From contig CAWBWL010000004.1 in assembly GCA_963792485.1 (NCBI GenBank), positions 1-64,000 on the forward strand: a stretch of 64,000 bases of DNA, written 5' to 3'. The notes beneath the pieces are model-generated. The model did no database searches and had not been told where the DNA came from. It saw only the letters and a program-made list of their open reading frames with translations. This DNA is from JANOYJ01 sp963792485 (lineage in GTDB: Bacteria; Pseudomonadota; Alphaproteobacteria; Rhizobiales; Rhizobiaceae). Of this stretch, positions 1-7,748 are shown piece after piece (the stretch's first letter is position 1; each line of letters begins with the position of its first letter). Position numbers and translations under genes: made by a program.

Positions 1-9
1 AACGAAAGT

Positions 10-33
10 GCCGCCACAGCAGGCTGCGGCGGC
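10..33 (-). terminator. Hairpin downstream of pqqA
   Basis: An 11-bp stem with one A-C mismatch and a tight loop, lying about 20 bases past the pqqA stop. No T-run follows it inside the window. A hairpin between pqqA and pqqB is common and is thought to favour high pqqA transcript levels, so this could be an attenuator. It sits in the suspect left end of the contig. Confidence 0.45.
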
Positions 34-50
34 AACTCGGGGTCAGTCGC

Positions 51-125
51 TCAGCGGGCCGCCACGTACATCGTGATTTCGAAGCCGAAACGCAGGTCGG
101 TCGCTGCCGGGGTTTGCCATGTCAT
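51..125 (-). CDS. pqqA: PqqA, precursor peptide of pyrroloquinoline quinone
   Basis: A 24-residue peptide whose second half, DLRFGFEITMY, matches the conserved core of PqqA. The Glu at residue 16 and Tyr at residue 20 are the two residues PqqE cross-links to make PQQ, the cofactor of periplasmic alcohol and glucose dehydrogenases. The ATG is preceded eight bases upstream by AAGGAGA, a strong ribosome binding site. The expected next gene, pqqB, would lie beyond the left edge. The flanking DNA is much richer in GC than the main contig and is joined through plastid-like sequence, so this gene may come from another organism than the rest of the window. The peptide itself reads cleanly, with no frameshift. 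Confidence 0.85.
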   Translation of the reverse strand: MTWQTPAATDLRFGFEITMYVAAR

Positions 126-280
126 GCTGGGGTCTCCTTGGAGTGGCACGGACACCGGTCGGTGCTCGCGGGGACGCATCGATCCCACGGCCGATGTTCA
201 TGCCATGCGCCCCTGCTGCACACCCGCCGCACCATGATTCATGGCTCATGATTTTCATTAAAACGCGGTTGGGCCTGCCT

Positions 281-697
281 CTACCATCCCAACGTGACCG
301 CCGCCTGCTTGCATCCCGACATGCCGAGCTCCGCGGCCTCGGCCTTCAGCTTGCGATCCGATCGGCGGCGCTTGGGGTGGGTCGACGAGAAGCCGCCGCC
401 GCCGCCGCCCTGCTCCCGCTCGAGGGTCTCGAGGTAGCCGGACGAACGCCTGCGGGTCGTAGCCGGCGTCGGCCATGATCTCGAGGCCGACGCGATCGGC
501 CTCGAACTCGGTGTCGCGCGAGTAGCCCTTCACAGGAGCCATCGAGGATCATGTCGTCCATCGCGCCCTCGAACGCCTGGGTCAGCGTCGCCGAGCTGCT
601 GCTCGTCGAGCTGACCGTGGTGTCGAGCACCTCCTTGTAGACGCCGGCCATGCGCGCCTTCTTGATCGAGCCGAGCGCGTGGCCGCGCACGACGTGT
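281..697 (-). pseudogene. M48 family metallopeptidase, C-terminal piece, frameshifted
   Basis: Pieces in different frames together give the C-terminal part of a secreted or membrane M48 zinc protease. HVVRGHALGSIKKARM follows where the HExxH zinc motif would be, then comes TQAFEGAMDDM, then in another frame SRDTEFEADRVGLEIMADAGYDP, whose ExEAD carries the third zinc ligand. A third frame reads LKAEAAELGM to a stop at 281. At least two indels are needed to restore one protein. The 5' end is cut at about 697 where tRNA-like sequence begins. I take the frameshifts as sequencing error at a contig end. It lies on the same strand as pqqA and about 150 bases upstream of it. Confidence 0.7.
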
Positions 698-736
698 GGT
701 CCCACCATTCGCCGGTTCAAGTCCGGTCACTCGCCC
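694..736 (+). tRNA. tRNA-His, 3' half only
   Basis: The sequence has a GTG anticodon position, then the 3' side of an anticodon stem (CCCAC), a T-arm of GCCGG TTCAAGT CCGGT, and an acceptor 3' strand CACTCGC followed by CC. The extra C-paired position is typical of tRNA-His. The 5' half (acceptor, D-arm, 5' anticodon stem) is absent; GC-rich M48 sequence is there instead. AT-rich plastid DNA follows directly, so this is probably a plastid trnH cut at a chimeric junction. A bacterial origin is not excluded from 43 bases alone. Confidence 0.6.
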
Positions 737-797
737 TTGTTGAATTATTATAATATTGAGATTACTAAAAATTTACTTATAAATTTAACTGATTTTT

Positions 798-1010
798 ATG
801 TCACGTTACAGAGGACCTAAATTAAGAATTAGTAGACGACTAGGAATATTACCGGGTTTAACAAAGAAAACATCAAATAAAAATAACACGACCTGGTCAA
901 CATGGAAAAGCTATTGATAATAATAGTAAAAAAACAACTGAATACGGCGTACGATTAGAAGAAAAACAAAAATTAAAATTTAATTATGGCTTAACTGAAA
1001 GTCAATTATA
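798..1010 (+). pseudogene. rps4: Plastid-type ribosomal protein S4, N-terminal fragment
   Basis: Translation from the ATG gives MSRYRGPKLRISRRLG and ILPGLTKKTS. After a one-base shift near 880 it continues RPGQHGKAIDNN, EYGVRLEEKQKLKFNYGLT and ESQLY. This is the start of S4 in its chloroplast form; the SRYRGP start and RLEEKQKLKFNYGL are hallmarks of plastid rps4, not of alphaproteobacterial rpsD. The DNA is strongly AT-rich with A/T-ending codons, unlike all neighbouring sequence. It ends abruptly at about 1010 inside the gene. A green or other alga is the likely source. It is best explained as a chimeric read or assembly join. Confidence 0.85.
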
Positions 1011-1913
1011 TCCGGAATCGTTGTTGCCGAACGTGTCAATGACGAAGATGGTGCCGCCCGCCAGATAGGTTACCGCAATTCCCTGCGGACCGGCGTCGTC
1101 TTCATAGGAGACCTTGTCCCACTGCCCATCGGCGGTAGAAGTTCCGCCGTAAAAGATGTCGTTGCCCGCGCCTCCCTGATAATAATTGTCACCCAGCATT
1201 CCATAAAATGTGTCGTTGCCTGCGTATCCCAGCAGTACATTATTCGCGTCATTTCCGCGAATGATGTCGTCAAATGCGGTGGCCAGAACGTCCTCAAACC
1301 CGTTGATGTTGTCGACCACCGCCGCACCAACATTGTTGTCCACAACAGTATTGGCGTTCAAATTAATGTTGATGCCGACCGTGCGCGTGTCGAAGCGGTA
1401 ATCCAGCATGTCCTGACCTGTGCCGCCGAAGAGGTTGTCCACCCCGCCCGCGCCCTGAACATAATCGTTTCCGCCATTTCCCAAAATATTGTCTATACCG
1501 GAAGAACCAATCGTCAACTCGCCGTCGCCTGATCCCGTTGCATTGACCGGTTCATCCGTAAAAAATGGCGCAATGATTAGCTTGAACGCTGCACTGTAAG
1601 GGTCGAGTCCCACCGAGCCATTCACCATCGTCTGCAAGTCGGCGAAGTTGGCCGAGGTCAGCCCGCTCATGGTGAGAACGGTTTGCCCGCCATCAATAAT
1701 GGTAAATCCGGTGATCGTTCCGGCAGTCACCGTACGTGCGCCAGTGGCAAGCAGACCTGTTCCCGTGAACACGACCTGCGCGCCGCCAAACGACATGGTA
1801 AGGCTCGTCCCCGCGCTGCCTATCGGGGAAAAACTTCCATTCGCCATTATGTTCTGAAGCAGGACTTCCCAGTCAAAGTTCGGACGTCCAACGGAATGCA
1901 CAAGAGTAGACAT
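1002..1913 (-). CDS. RTX-like calcium-binding repeat protein, C-terminus cut
   Basis: About 300 residues. The N-terminal half (VHSVGRPNFDWEVLLQNI onward) has no family I recognise. From about residue 145 there are glycine- and aspartate-rich RTX/haemolysin-type repeats such as GNGGNDYVQGAGG, GGTGQDMLDYR, GNDANNVLLGYAGNDTF and GGAGNDIFYGG, which form calcium-binding parallel beta-rolls in secreted proteins. The start at 1913 is chosen because a GGGGGG tract lies about ten bases upstream; an earlier in-frame ATG at 1955 lacks this. The last residues before the stop read into the plastid join at about 1011, so the true C-terminus, with further repeats and any type I secretion signal, is missing. 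No hlyB/hlyD-like exporter is nearby. Confidence 0.75.
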   Translation of the reverse strand: MSTLVHSVGRPNFDWEVLLQNIMANGSFSPIGSAGTSLTMSFGGAQVVFTGTGLLATGARTVTAGTITGFTIIDGGQTVLTMSGLTSANFADLQTMVNGSVGLDPYSAAFKLIIAPFFTDEPVNATGSGDGELTIGSSGIDNILGNGGNDYVQGAGGVDNLFGGTGQDMLDYRFDTRTVGININLNANTVVDNNVGAAVVDNINGFEDVLATAFDDIIRGNDANNVLLGYAGNDTFYGMLGDNYYQGGAGNDIFYGGTSTADGQWDKVSYEDDAGPQGIAVTYLAGGTIFVIDTFGNNDSGYN

Positions 1914-2155
1914 GAAATTTGCCCCCCAAGAAATTGCCCATCTGATATTCAGCACAATTTAACGAGGCATTCAATCGCAAATATCTGTTGAGATCGATTT
2001 CCCCAAGTAAAACAACCTCCAACTGTCGAATTACATCTCCAAAACTCAATTCAATTCAAACACATGCACGTACTTTCTTGCAAACATTCACAGAAACCAA
2101 AATAGAGCGCACCGGATGCAGTGAGATCACGGTCATAACGTATTACGTTAACGTG

Positions 2156-2182
2156 TTTTTCTGTGATCTTCACAGAGAAAAA
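2156..2182. repeat. Inverted repeat downstream of the sugar transferase
   Basis: TTTTTCTGTGA and TCACAG-AG-AAAAA face each other across a three-base loop, so the stem has an AT-rich base. On neither strand does a T-run follow the stem, so it is not a canonical intrinsic terminator. The intergenic stretch 1914-2206 is AT-rich and probably carries the RTX promoter. Confidence 0.4.
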
Positions 2183-2206
2183 TGAAGGGGTTGCTTTATT
2201 GGGGTA

Positions 2207-2761
2207 CTACCCCCGCGTCCTGTCCCCGCCCCCAAACCCCAGCACGGTCAGCGCCAAGATCCGCACATCCCCCCACACGGACCGGCTCTTCAAATACACC
2301 GCATCCGTCTCCGCCAGCCGCTGCGGGTCAGACATGTCGATGCCCTTGACCTGCGCCACGCCTGTGATGCCGGGGAGAAGCGCGAGGACGCCCAGTCTGC
2401 GCCGCGCTTCGATCAGTTCGCTCTGCATGGTCAGGCACGGGCGCGGGCCCACGAAGGACATGTCGCCGCGCAATATGTTCCAGAGCTGCGGCAGCTCGTC
2501 GAGCTTTGTTGCCCGCAGGAATTTGCCAATGCGCGTCACCGAACCGGCGGGCGCTTCATGCGTCGGTGTTATCGGTGTGCCGGAATACATGGTGCGCAGT
2601 TTCAGGCATGTGAACGGGACGCCATGTCTGCCAATGCGTGTTTGCGAAAAGAGCGCGGAGCCGGGGGAATCGAGGCGTATCAGCACGGCCAGCACCGCAA
2701 GCAAGGCTGCAACCGGAAAAATCAGCAAAACCGCCAGCGCAAGGTCAAACAGTCGCTTCAT
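2207..2761 (-). CDS. Bacterial sugar transferase (undecaprenyl-phosphate glycosyl-1-phosphate transferase type)
   Basis: A 184-residue protein starting MKRLFDLALAVLLIF, with one N-terminal membrane segment (about 8-30). It has the bacterial sugar transferase signatures FSQTRIGRHGVPFTCLKLRTM, TRIGKFLRATKLDELPQLWN and GDMSFVGPRP, then PGITGVAQVKG. This family moves a sugar phosphate from a nucleotide sugar to undecaprenyl phosphate, starting a surface polysaccharide repeat unit at the inner membrane. The length fits the short PglC-like form, which lacks the extra membrane helices of WbaP. The start at 2761 fits the conserved N-terminus; the open frame extends further upstream without homology. 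It is transcribed away from the UDP-glucuronate epimerase gene at 2913. Confidence 0.88.
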   Translation of the reverse strand: MKRLFDLALAVLLIFPVAALLAVLAVLIRLDSPGSALFSQTRIGRHGVPFTCLKLRTMYSGTPITPTHEAPAGSVTRIGKFLRATKLDELPQLWNILRGDMSFVGPRPCLTMQSELIEARRRLGVLALLPGITGVAQVKGIDMSDPQRLAETDAVYLKSRSVWGDVRILALTVLGFGGGDRTRG

Positions 2762-2912
2762 CTGATGAGATTGTCCCGCAAAACGCTGTGCAGGTAGCAT
2801 TGTGGCGGCGTCTGTCCAACTGGATTTGCGCTCAGGGCATTTGACCCGGCGTCCGACTTGATGCAAACGGCGCGGCCAAGACCTTGAGTGTGCCGTATCG
2901 GAAAGCAGTCAA

Positions 2913-3878
2913 ATGAACTATCTCGTCACAGGCGCGGCAGGCTTTGTCGGCGCGCATGTTGCGGCGGCGCTCATAGCGCAGGGCCACAGCGTGACCGGCG
3001 TTGACAATCTCGGTGATTATTATGATCCAGCCCTCAAACGGGCCCGGCTCGAGAACCTTATTCCGGCGGGTGATTTTTCGTTCGAGAAAATTGACCTTGC
3101 CGACCGTGCCACTGTTGAAAACCTGTTCGCCCGTTTCAAGTTCGACCGCGTCATCCATCTCGCGGCGCAGGCCGGCGTGCGCTACTCGATCAACCATCCG
3201 CACGCCTATATCGAGTCCAACATCACCGGCTTCCTCAATATTCTCGAAGGCTGCCGCCACGCACAGGTCCCGCATCTGGTCTTTGCCTCGTCGAGCTCGG
3301 TTTACGGCTTGAACAGCGCGGTGCCGTTCAGCGAGAGCGACCGCGTCGATCATCCGATCAGTCTTTATGCCGCCACGAAGAAATCTAACGAACTGATGGC
3401 GCACACCTATGCGCATCTGTTCAGCATCCCTGTCACGGGCCTGCGCTTCTTCACGGTTTACGGCCCATGGGGCCGGCCGGACATGGCCTACTTTTCCTTC
3501 ACCAAAAACATCCTCGAAGGCCGGCCGATCAATGTGTTCAATGGCGGCAAGCTGTCGCGCGATTTCACCTATATTGACGACATCGTCGAAGGCGTTATGC
3601 GCGCGGCGGAGCAGGTTCCCGATGGCGCGCCGCCCTACAGGCTCTATAATATTGGCAACAATAATCCAGTGCAGCTGATTGATTTCATTCGCACAATCGA
3701 GAAATCCACCGGCAAGGCGGCGATCCTCAATATGCTGCCGATGCAGCCCGGCGACGTCACAGCGACGCACGCCAATATTGACGCGCTGACCGCAGCCACC
3801 GGTTTCAGGCCGTCAACCGACCTTGCGACAGGGATCGGGAAGTTTGTTACCTGGTACCGGGACTACTTTAAAGTCTAG
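2913..3878 (+). CDS. NAD-dependent epimerase, UDP-glucuronate 4-epimerase type
   Basis: A 321-residue extended short-chain dehydrogenase. The Rossmann glycine motif is GAAGFVGAHV (residues 7-16), DNLGDYYDP follows the second strand, and the active site is SSSSVYG followed by YAATKKSNE. GVRYSINHPHAY, TVYGPWGRPDMAYFSFT and NNPVQLIDFI are typical of UDP-glucuronate 4-epimerases (LspL/CapI group), which interconvert UDP-GlcA and UDP-GalA for capsule or lipopolysaccharide. The usual length is 330-350, so this is slightly short at the C-terminus. It is divergent from the sugar transferase, and the pair probably serves one surface-glycan pathway. A dTDP-glucose dehydratase role is less likely given the GRPDMA motif. 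Confidence 0.88.
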   Translation: MNYLVTGAAGFVGAHVAAALIAQGHSVTGVDNLGDYYDPALKRARLENLIPAGDFSFEKIDLADRATVENLFARFKFDRVIHLAAQAGVRYSINHPHAYIESNITGFLNILEGCRHAQVPHLVFASSSSVYGLNSAVPFSESDRVDHPISLYAATKKSNELMAHTYAHLFSIPVTGLRFFTVYGPWGRPDMAYFSFTKNILEGRPINVFNGGKLSRDFTYIDDIVEGVMRAAEQVPDGAPPYRLYNIGNNNPVQLIDFIRTIEKSTGKAAILNMLPMQPGDVTATHANIDALTAATGFRPSTDLATGIGKFVTWYRDYFKV

Positions 3879-4008
3879 CGGCCTTAAGTGGAGAACCATT
3901 TGGCCCAAAGCGCCTCATGCATCCCGTTCTCGCGCATTTTCAGAAGCGCCAAGCGTGGCAAATCAGCCGGTGCATATCACTGCTGGACTATCAGGATCAT
4001 GAAATGTC

Positions 4009-4083
4009 TGGCTGGGGCGCCAGGGATCGAACCTGGGAATGGCGGAATCAAAATCCGCTGCCTTACCGCTTGGCTACGCCCCA
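4009..4083 (-). tRNA. tRNA-Gln (TTG anticodon)
   Basis: On the minus strand the cloverleaf is complete. The acceptor strands are TGGGGCG and CGCCCCA, the anticodon loop is TTTTGAT with anticodon TTG, the T-arm is CCCAGG TTCGATC CCTGG, and a genome-encoded CCA lies at 4009-4011. It stands alone between the epimerase gene and a hypothetical gene. Confidence 0.95.
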
Positions 4084-4164
4084 ACATCAACAGGCGGCGC
4101 GATCTATAGTGTTGCGATGCGGCGAATGCAACGGCTGAAACGGCAATCCTGCCGGTTCTTGGTG

Positions 4165-4494
4165 TCAGGCCGCTTTTGAAGAACCAGCAAAAATTTGGCG
4201 GTCGCGGGCCGCACGCCGCACGATTTCTCCGCTGGCAACCAATTGGAAGGTTAAATCGTCAAGCGAGACCACCGGCAATTTTCTGGCAGTCTCATAGCGG
4301 TCTTTTTGGACATGAAGATCTGGCTGGCCTGATGAGCCAAAGTCTTTCTCAACTGAGATCTCGCGAACAATGATCTCATTGTCAAACCGGTCTTTGCATA
4401 CAATTTCGGCGGTCACTAACTCACGCATCCGAGCACCCCATACAACCCCAAGGATATTCGTAACAGAAAATTTCACCCTGACAATAGCCCTCAT
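4165..4494 (-). CDS. Hypothetical protein, 109 residues
   Basis: Starts MRAIVRVKFSVTNI and contains a mixed charged region, LVTAEIVCKDRFDNEIIVRE, then a C-terminal LTFQLVASGEIVRRAARD. I recognise no domain. There is no signal peptide or membrane segment. The ATG at 4494 is preferred; a longer reading would run into the LprI-like gene at 4544. It lies 50 bases downstream of that gene on the same strand, so the two could share a transcript. Confidence that it is a real gene is moderate, from codon use and sensible residue content only. Confidence 0.5.
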   Translation of the reverse strand: MRAIVRVKFSVTNILGVVWGARMRELVTAEIVCKDRFDNEIIVREISVEKDFGSSGQPDLHVQKDRYETARKLPVVSLDDLTFQLVASGEIVRRAARDRQIFAGSSKAA

Positions 4495-4543
4495 AAGCAA
4501 ATAAGTTGTAAATGAAGCCGCATCAATTTGGCCGGTTTTGGCA

Positions 4544-5233
4544 TCACCGCTCAAAGCTCTCGCCATACTCGATCCAGAAATACTGGCGCGCCGTCAAACT
4601 AGTATGGCACCGGCTCATCTCGATCTGGTTTTCCCTGCCGCCTTGGCTGCTGATGTAGTTCTGGTCGCACATGGCGTCGCGCCAGGCGGCGAACGCGCGC
4701 TGGGTTTTGCGCAGATTGTCATTGGCGCTCGCTGCGCAGCTGACTGGCTGGCAATCAGGCGCCGGCTCAGCCGTCCGCTGTTTTGCAGCCTCTTCTTCTG
4801 GTGTCTCATCGCTTTTGGGGTCCGGCGGCGGCAATCCGAGCGCCTCGCGATAGGCGCCATCCAGCAGCAGGTCCCAGACCTCCCCCTCTGCGCCGATGCA
4901 GCCATGTTCAGTCATCAAGCTGAAACCTCCGGCTTCCGCGCAGGGACCCGCCACCGCGCCAATGCAGTTCTCCCGCGCATATCCGGCCGCAAGAGCTGCC
5001 CCCTTGGCGGCGGCTTCGAAATAGGCTTGCGGACTCGTGTCCGGTTTCTCCCCTTCGGGCGCAGCCTCCGCCGCCATCGCCGTTTCCTCTCTGGCATCCG
5101 CAATGGCGAGGCACGCCTTCACCACTTCGACGTTGCGCTCGCGCGCGGCGTCTTCTTCGGCATCGGCCAATGCAGGACAGGCCGAGAAGAGAACTGCGCA
5201 AATTGCGGCGCAGGCAAGCGTGATGCGGTTCAT
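4544..5233 (-). CDS. Secreted LprI-like (DUF1311) protein
   Basis: A 229-residue protein with a clear Sec signal peptide (MNRITLACAAICAVLFSACP, cleavage near ALA-DA). The C-terminal 75 residues hold the DUF1311/LprI pattern: paired cysteines CQPVSC, then RKTQRAFAAWRDAMCD and EMSRCHTSLTARQ. LprI in mycobacteria inhibits lysozyme; most other members have no proven role. An Ala/Glu-rich middle with a PPPDPKSDETPEEEAAK linker separates it from an N-terminal cysteine-containing segment. The protein is probably periplasmic with disulfides. Confidence 0.72.
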   Translation of the reverse strand: MNRITLACAAICAVLFSACPALADAEEDAARERNVEVVKACLAIADAREETAMAAEAAPEGEKPDTSPQAYFEAAAKGAALAAGYARENCIGAVAGPCAEAGGFSLMTEHGCIGAEGEVWDLLLDGAYREALGLPPPDPKSDETPEEEAAKQRTAEPAPDCQPVSCAASANDNLRKTQRAFAAWRDAMCDQNYISSQGGRENQIEMSRCHTSLTARQYFWIEYGESFER

Positions 5234-5484
5234 GATCTTCCTCCTTCACGAGTTCCCTTCAGCGGCCCAGTCACGGCGGTAAGTTTCAACTTAAATCGCG
5301 CGCCCGGCAAGCCGCGCCGGATCGGCTGCGTGCGTCTTTTGGCCGTAACAATTCATCGCTATCTGTGATCGCTGACGAGTGACGAATAGCCAACTTACAC
5401 TTGAAGCCAGCTGGTCGCGGCCTAAACTCCCGTAGAGTCTCAACGTCCCTGCCGCATCTTTCAGAGCCAAAAAAGGAACCGATC

Positions 5485-6147
5485 ATGCCTACAAGCCCGA
5501 TGAGCGATTGGGAAAAGAAAGATGAAGCCGCTTGGGTCGTCAGCGGCATATATATGCACCTTTACGGCATCATTGATCTCTCGGAGCATAACGGCCTCGC
5601 CCGTTTCAAGGTCGATTCAACAAAAGACAAATGGATACCCGGCATCATCCGGGAATCAAAAGTTACCAGGACGTATGGGAGCAAGTCGACGCAGACTGAC
5701 ACCTATAATGAAGCATATCTCGACTGGAAGCTTATTGAGGGGTCGGTCGCCTTCCGGGAAAGCGGCCTTGAGGCGGTCATGGGAGTCGAGGGCACGATCG
5801 GCCTGGTGGCCTTGCTCAAAAAGGGCAAGGACCTTGTGAAGAGAGTTCCCAGGCTCGGCAAGGAAGCCGAAAAACAGATGGATCGCGTGATCAAGTTCTT
5901 TGAGCGAAGCGGCGTTCCGAAAGTCGAATTCACCGGAAAGGAATACGTCCATATCGGGCTCGATGAGCAAAACGTCCCGTTTTACCGGGTCGGCATGGTG
6001 GGGACGGCGACGGTCAAGATTCAGCAGAAGGGCCCGGCCGAAATCATCAAGAAACTGGGCATACCGACGAGCGCGACTACGGGCGGGCGCAGCTGGCAGA
6101 TTGACCTGCGCCGCATTGACCAGCACATGCCGCGCCAGCTTTGGTGA
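5485..6147 (+). CDS. Hypothetical protein, 220 residues
   Basis: Starts MPTSPMSDWEKKDEAAW, which is preferred over an earlier in-frame start. It has no signal peptide. Residues 90-145 contain a Lys/Arg-rich helical stretch (KKGKDLVKRVPRLGKEAEKQMDRVIKFF), followed by a beta-rich end (VEFTGKEYVHIGLDE, FYRVGMVGTATVKI, GRSWQIDLRRIDQHMP). The codon use looks native. I recognise no family. It stands alone between the divergently read LprI-like gene and the EamA transporter. Confidence 0.6.
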   Translation: MPTSPMSDWEKKDEAAWVVSGIYMHLYGIIDLSEHNGLARFKVDSTKDKWIPGIIRESKVTRTYGSKSTQTDTYNEAYLDWKLIEGSVAFRESGLEAVMGVEGTIGLVALLKKGKDLVKRVPRLGKEAEKQMDRVIKFFERSGVPKVEFTGKEYVHIGLDEQNVPFYRVGMVGTATVKIQQKGPAEIIKKLGIPTSATTGGRSWQIDLRRIDQHMPRQLW

Positions 6148-6189
6148 TATCCGCCCGGCAATAGCGCCGCTCTGCTCAGCGCAGCTGTC

Positions 6190-7257
6190 TCAATGCCGGT
6201 GGCGATGATGAAGGTCGGGGAAATGCGGGTGGGAATGGGTCAGCGGTTCGTGCCGGTGGCGGTGCGTGTGCGGCTCGGTTACCGGTTCGTCATGCCTGTG
6301 CTGGTGATGTTCGTCATGAACATGGCTGTGCTCATGTTCCAGCGCCGCGTGGCGATGTTCATGCGCGTGGCGCTCTGACAGGTGCAGCCAAAGGCCGAGG
6401 CCCATCAGCGCTCCCGCTCCAAGCAGATTGACTGTCACCGGCTCGCCCAGCAGCGCGATGGCAAGGACAGCGCCAATGAAGGGTGCCAGCGAAAAGTAGG
6501 CGCCGGTCCGCGCCGTGCCGAGATGTCGCAGCGCCAGAATAAACATGACCAGACTGACGCCAATGCCAAACAGCCCGAGCACAGCCGAGGCCGCAATCAA
6601 AGGTGCGCCCGGAGCAGAGGCGCCCATCCAGATCGCAAGCGCGACGTTCACCGCCCCGGCGGCCAGCCCCTTGATCATGGCGGTCACGACAGGATCGGCG
6701 GCGGAGATCTTGCGGGTGAGGTTGTTGTCGATGCCCCAGGCGAGACATGCCCCGGCAATCATCAGCGCCCCGCTGTCAAGCCTCGCGCCCTGCCCGTCCC
6801 ATGTGAGCAGCGCAGCGCCCGCCACAATCGCCAACGCGCCGGCCAGGAGGCGGCGGTCGGCATTCTCCTTGAAGACCAGCCATGCGATCGACATCGTCGC
6901 CAGGCCTTCGAGATTGAGCAGCAGCGCGCCACTTGAAGCATTGGTCCGCATGAGTCCGAGCATCAGCAGCGCTGGCCCGATGACGCCGCCCATGAGGACA
7001 GCGGCGGCGAGCCAGGGCATGTCCGCTTTCTGAAGTGATGCCTCCCGCTCTCCAGACCCGGCAGCGCCTGAGGCGAGACGGTAGGCAGCAAGCCCAATTC
7101 CCGCGCCGAGATATAAGAGCCCTGCGAGCATGAAGGGGCTCAGATCTTCCAGCAGCAGCTTGGAGAAAGGCGGTGTCGCGCCAAACAGCGCTGCCGAGCC
7201 CAGCGCCAGCGGAACGCCGGGCCAAAGATGGGAATGGGTGTGAGAATGAGCCATCAA
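6190..7257 (-). CDS. EamA/DMT family transporter with histidine-rich ends
   Basis: A 355-residue drug/metabolite-transporter superfamily protein with about ten membrane helices in two EamA repeats (roughly 12-150 and 160-295), for example LALGSAALFGATPPFSKLLL and SLAPFIGAVLAIALLGEPVT. The N-terminus begins MMAHSHTHSH, and the last 60 residues contain about 23 histidines (HRHEPLTHSHPHFPDLHHRH). Such a tail could bind zinc, nickel or other metal ions at the membrane face; the substrate of this subfamily is not established. The start could also be the second Met. It stands alone, with no metal regulator next to it. Confidence 0.82.
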   Translation of the reverse strand: MMAHSHTHSHLWPGVPLALGSAALFGATPPFSKLLLEDLSPFMLAGLLYLGAGIGLAAYRLASGAAGSGEREASLQKADMPWLAAAVLMGGVIGPALLMLGLMRTNASSGALLLNLEGLATMSIAWLVFKENADRRLLAGALAIVAGAALLTWDGQGARLDSGALMIAGACLAWGIDNNLTRKISAADPVVTAMIKGLAAGAVNVALAIWMGASAPGAPLIAASAVLGLFGIGVSLVMFILALRHLGTARTGAYFSLAPFIGAVLAIALLGEPVTVNLLGAGALMGLGLWLHLSERHAHEHRHAALEHEHSHVHDEHHQHRHDEPVTEPHTHRHRHEPLTHSHPHFPDLHHRHRH

Positions 7258-7506
7258 AGCAAACTAGCACCGGTCAGAGTGCCAATCCACTCCGCTCATG
7301 TAATCGAACATCCGGATTGATATTCATCAGCCGTTTCGGCCAGACGTCGTAACGCGGCTTTCGCTCTGGCGCGCAGGACAGGTCAGCATCTGACGCGCGC
7401 GGCATGGGCGCTTTGCGCGAATGCTTCGCGTCCAACGCGAATTTTGTGCATGCAACTTTTGTCTTAGTGCCCACCAGTCAACAACTGAGAATCAAGGAAA
7501 CTGACG

Positions 7507-7743
7507 ATGAACGCTTTGCCTGAAGCGGTATCTGCGGCCCCCGCCGATTTTGATGCCAGAATTTCCTACCTGCAATTCATAGCCGACTTTCTGCTGCAGT
7601 TCACGCGCACATCAGAGGCTCTCGAGCTGCGCCAGATGGCCTATTTTCTGTCCATGGCGGCTACCGAGGCGCGCGATCAGCTCAATGCTTTGCGCGACCA
7701 CACGGCAAACGATAGGAGCGAGCCGCTGCCTGCCGTCGCGTGA
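7507..7743 (+). CDS. Small helical protein, partner of the convergent XRE gene
   Basis: A 78-residue protein, mostly helical, with core ISYLQFIADFLLQFTRTSEAL and LRQMAYFLSMAATEARDQL. I recognise no family. A frameshifted second copy lies at 21231 (core AFLQYISDLLGQFT, ASLLSIAAMESDAHLEKL). In both places the gene converges with an XRE-type gene only 5-13 bases away, which argues that the two genes form a functional unit. No membrane segment or signal peptide is seen. A weak AAGGAAACTG site precedes the ATG. Confidence 0.65.
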   Translation: MNALPEAVSAAPADFDARISYLQFIADFLLQFTRTSEALELRQMAYFLSMAATEARDQLNALRDHTANDRSEPLPAVA

Positions 7744-7748
7744 GCGGG

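Noticed and set aside
2156..2182. Intrinsic terminator of the sugar transferase gene
   Set aside because: The Ts precede and the As follow the stem on both strands, so there is no U-run after the hairpin.
2832..3770. 312-codon open frame on the minus strand
   Set aside because: It is antisense to the epimerase gene, which carries all family motifs.
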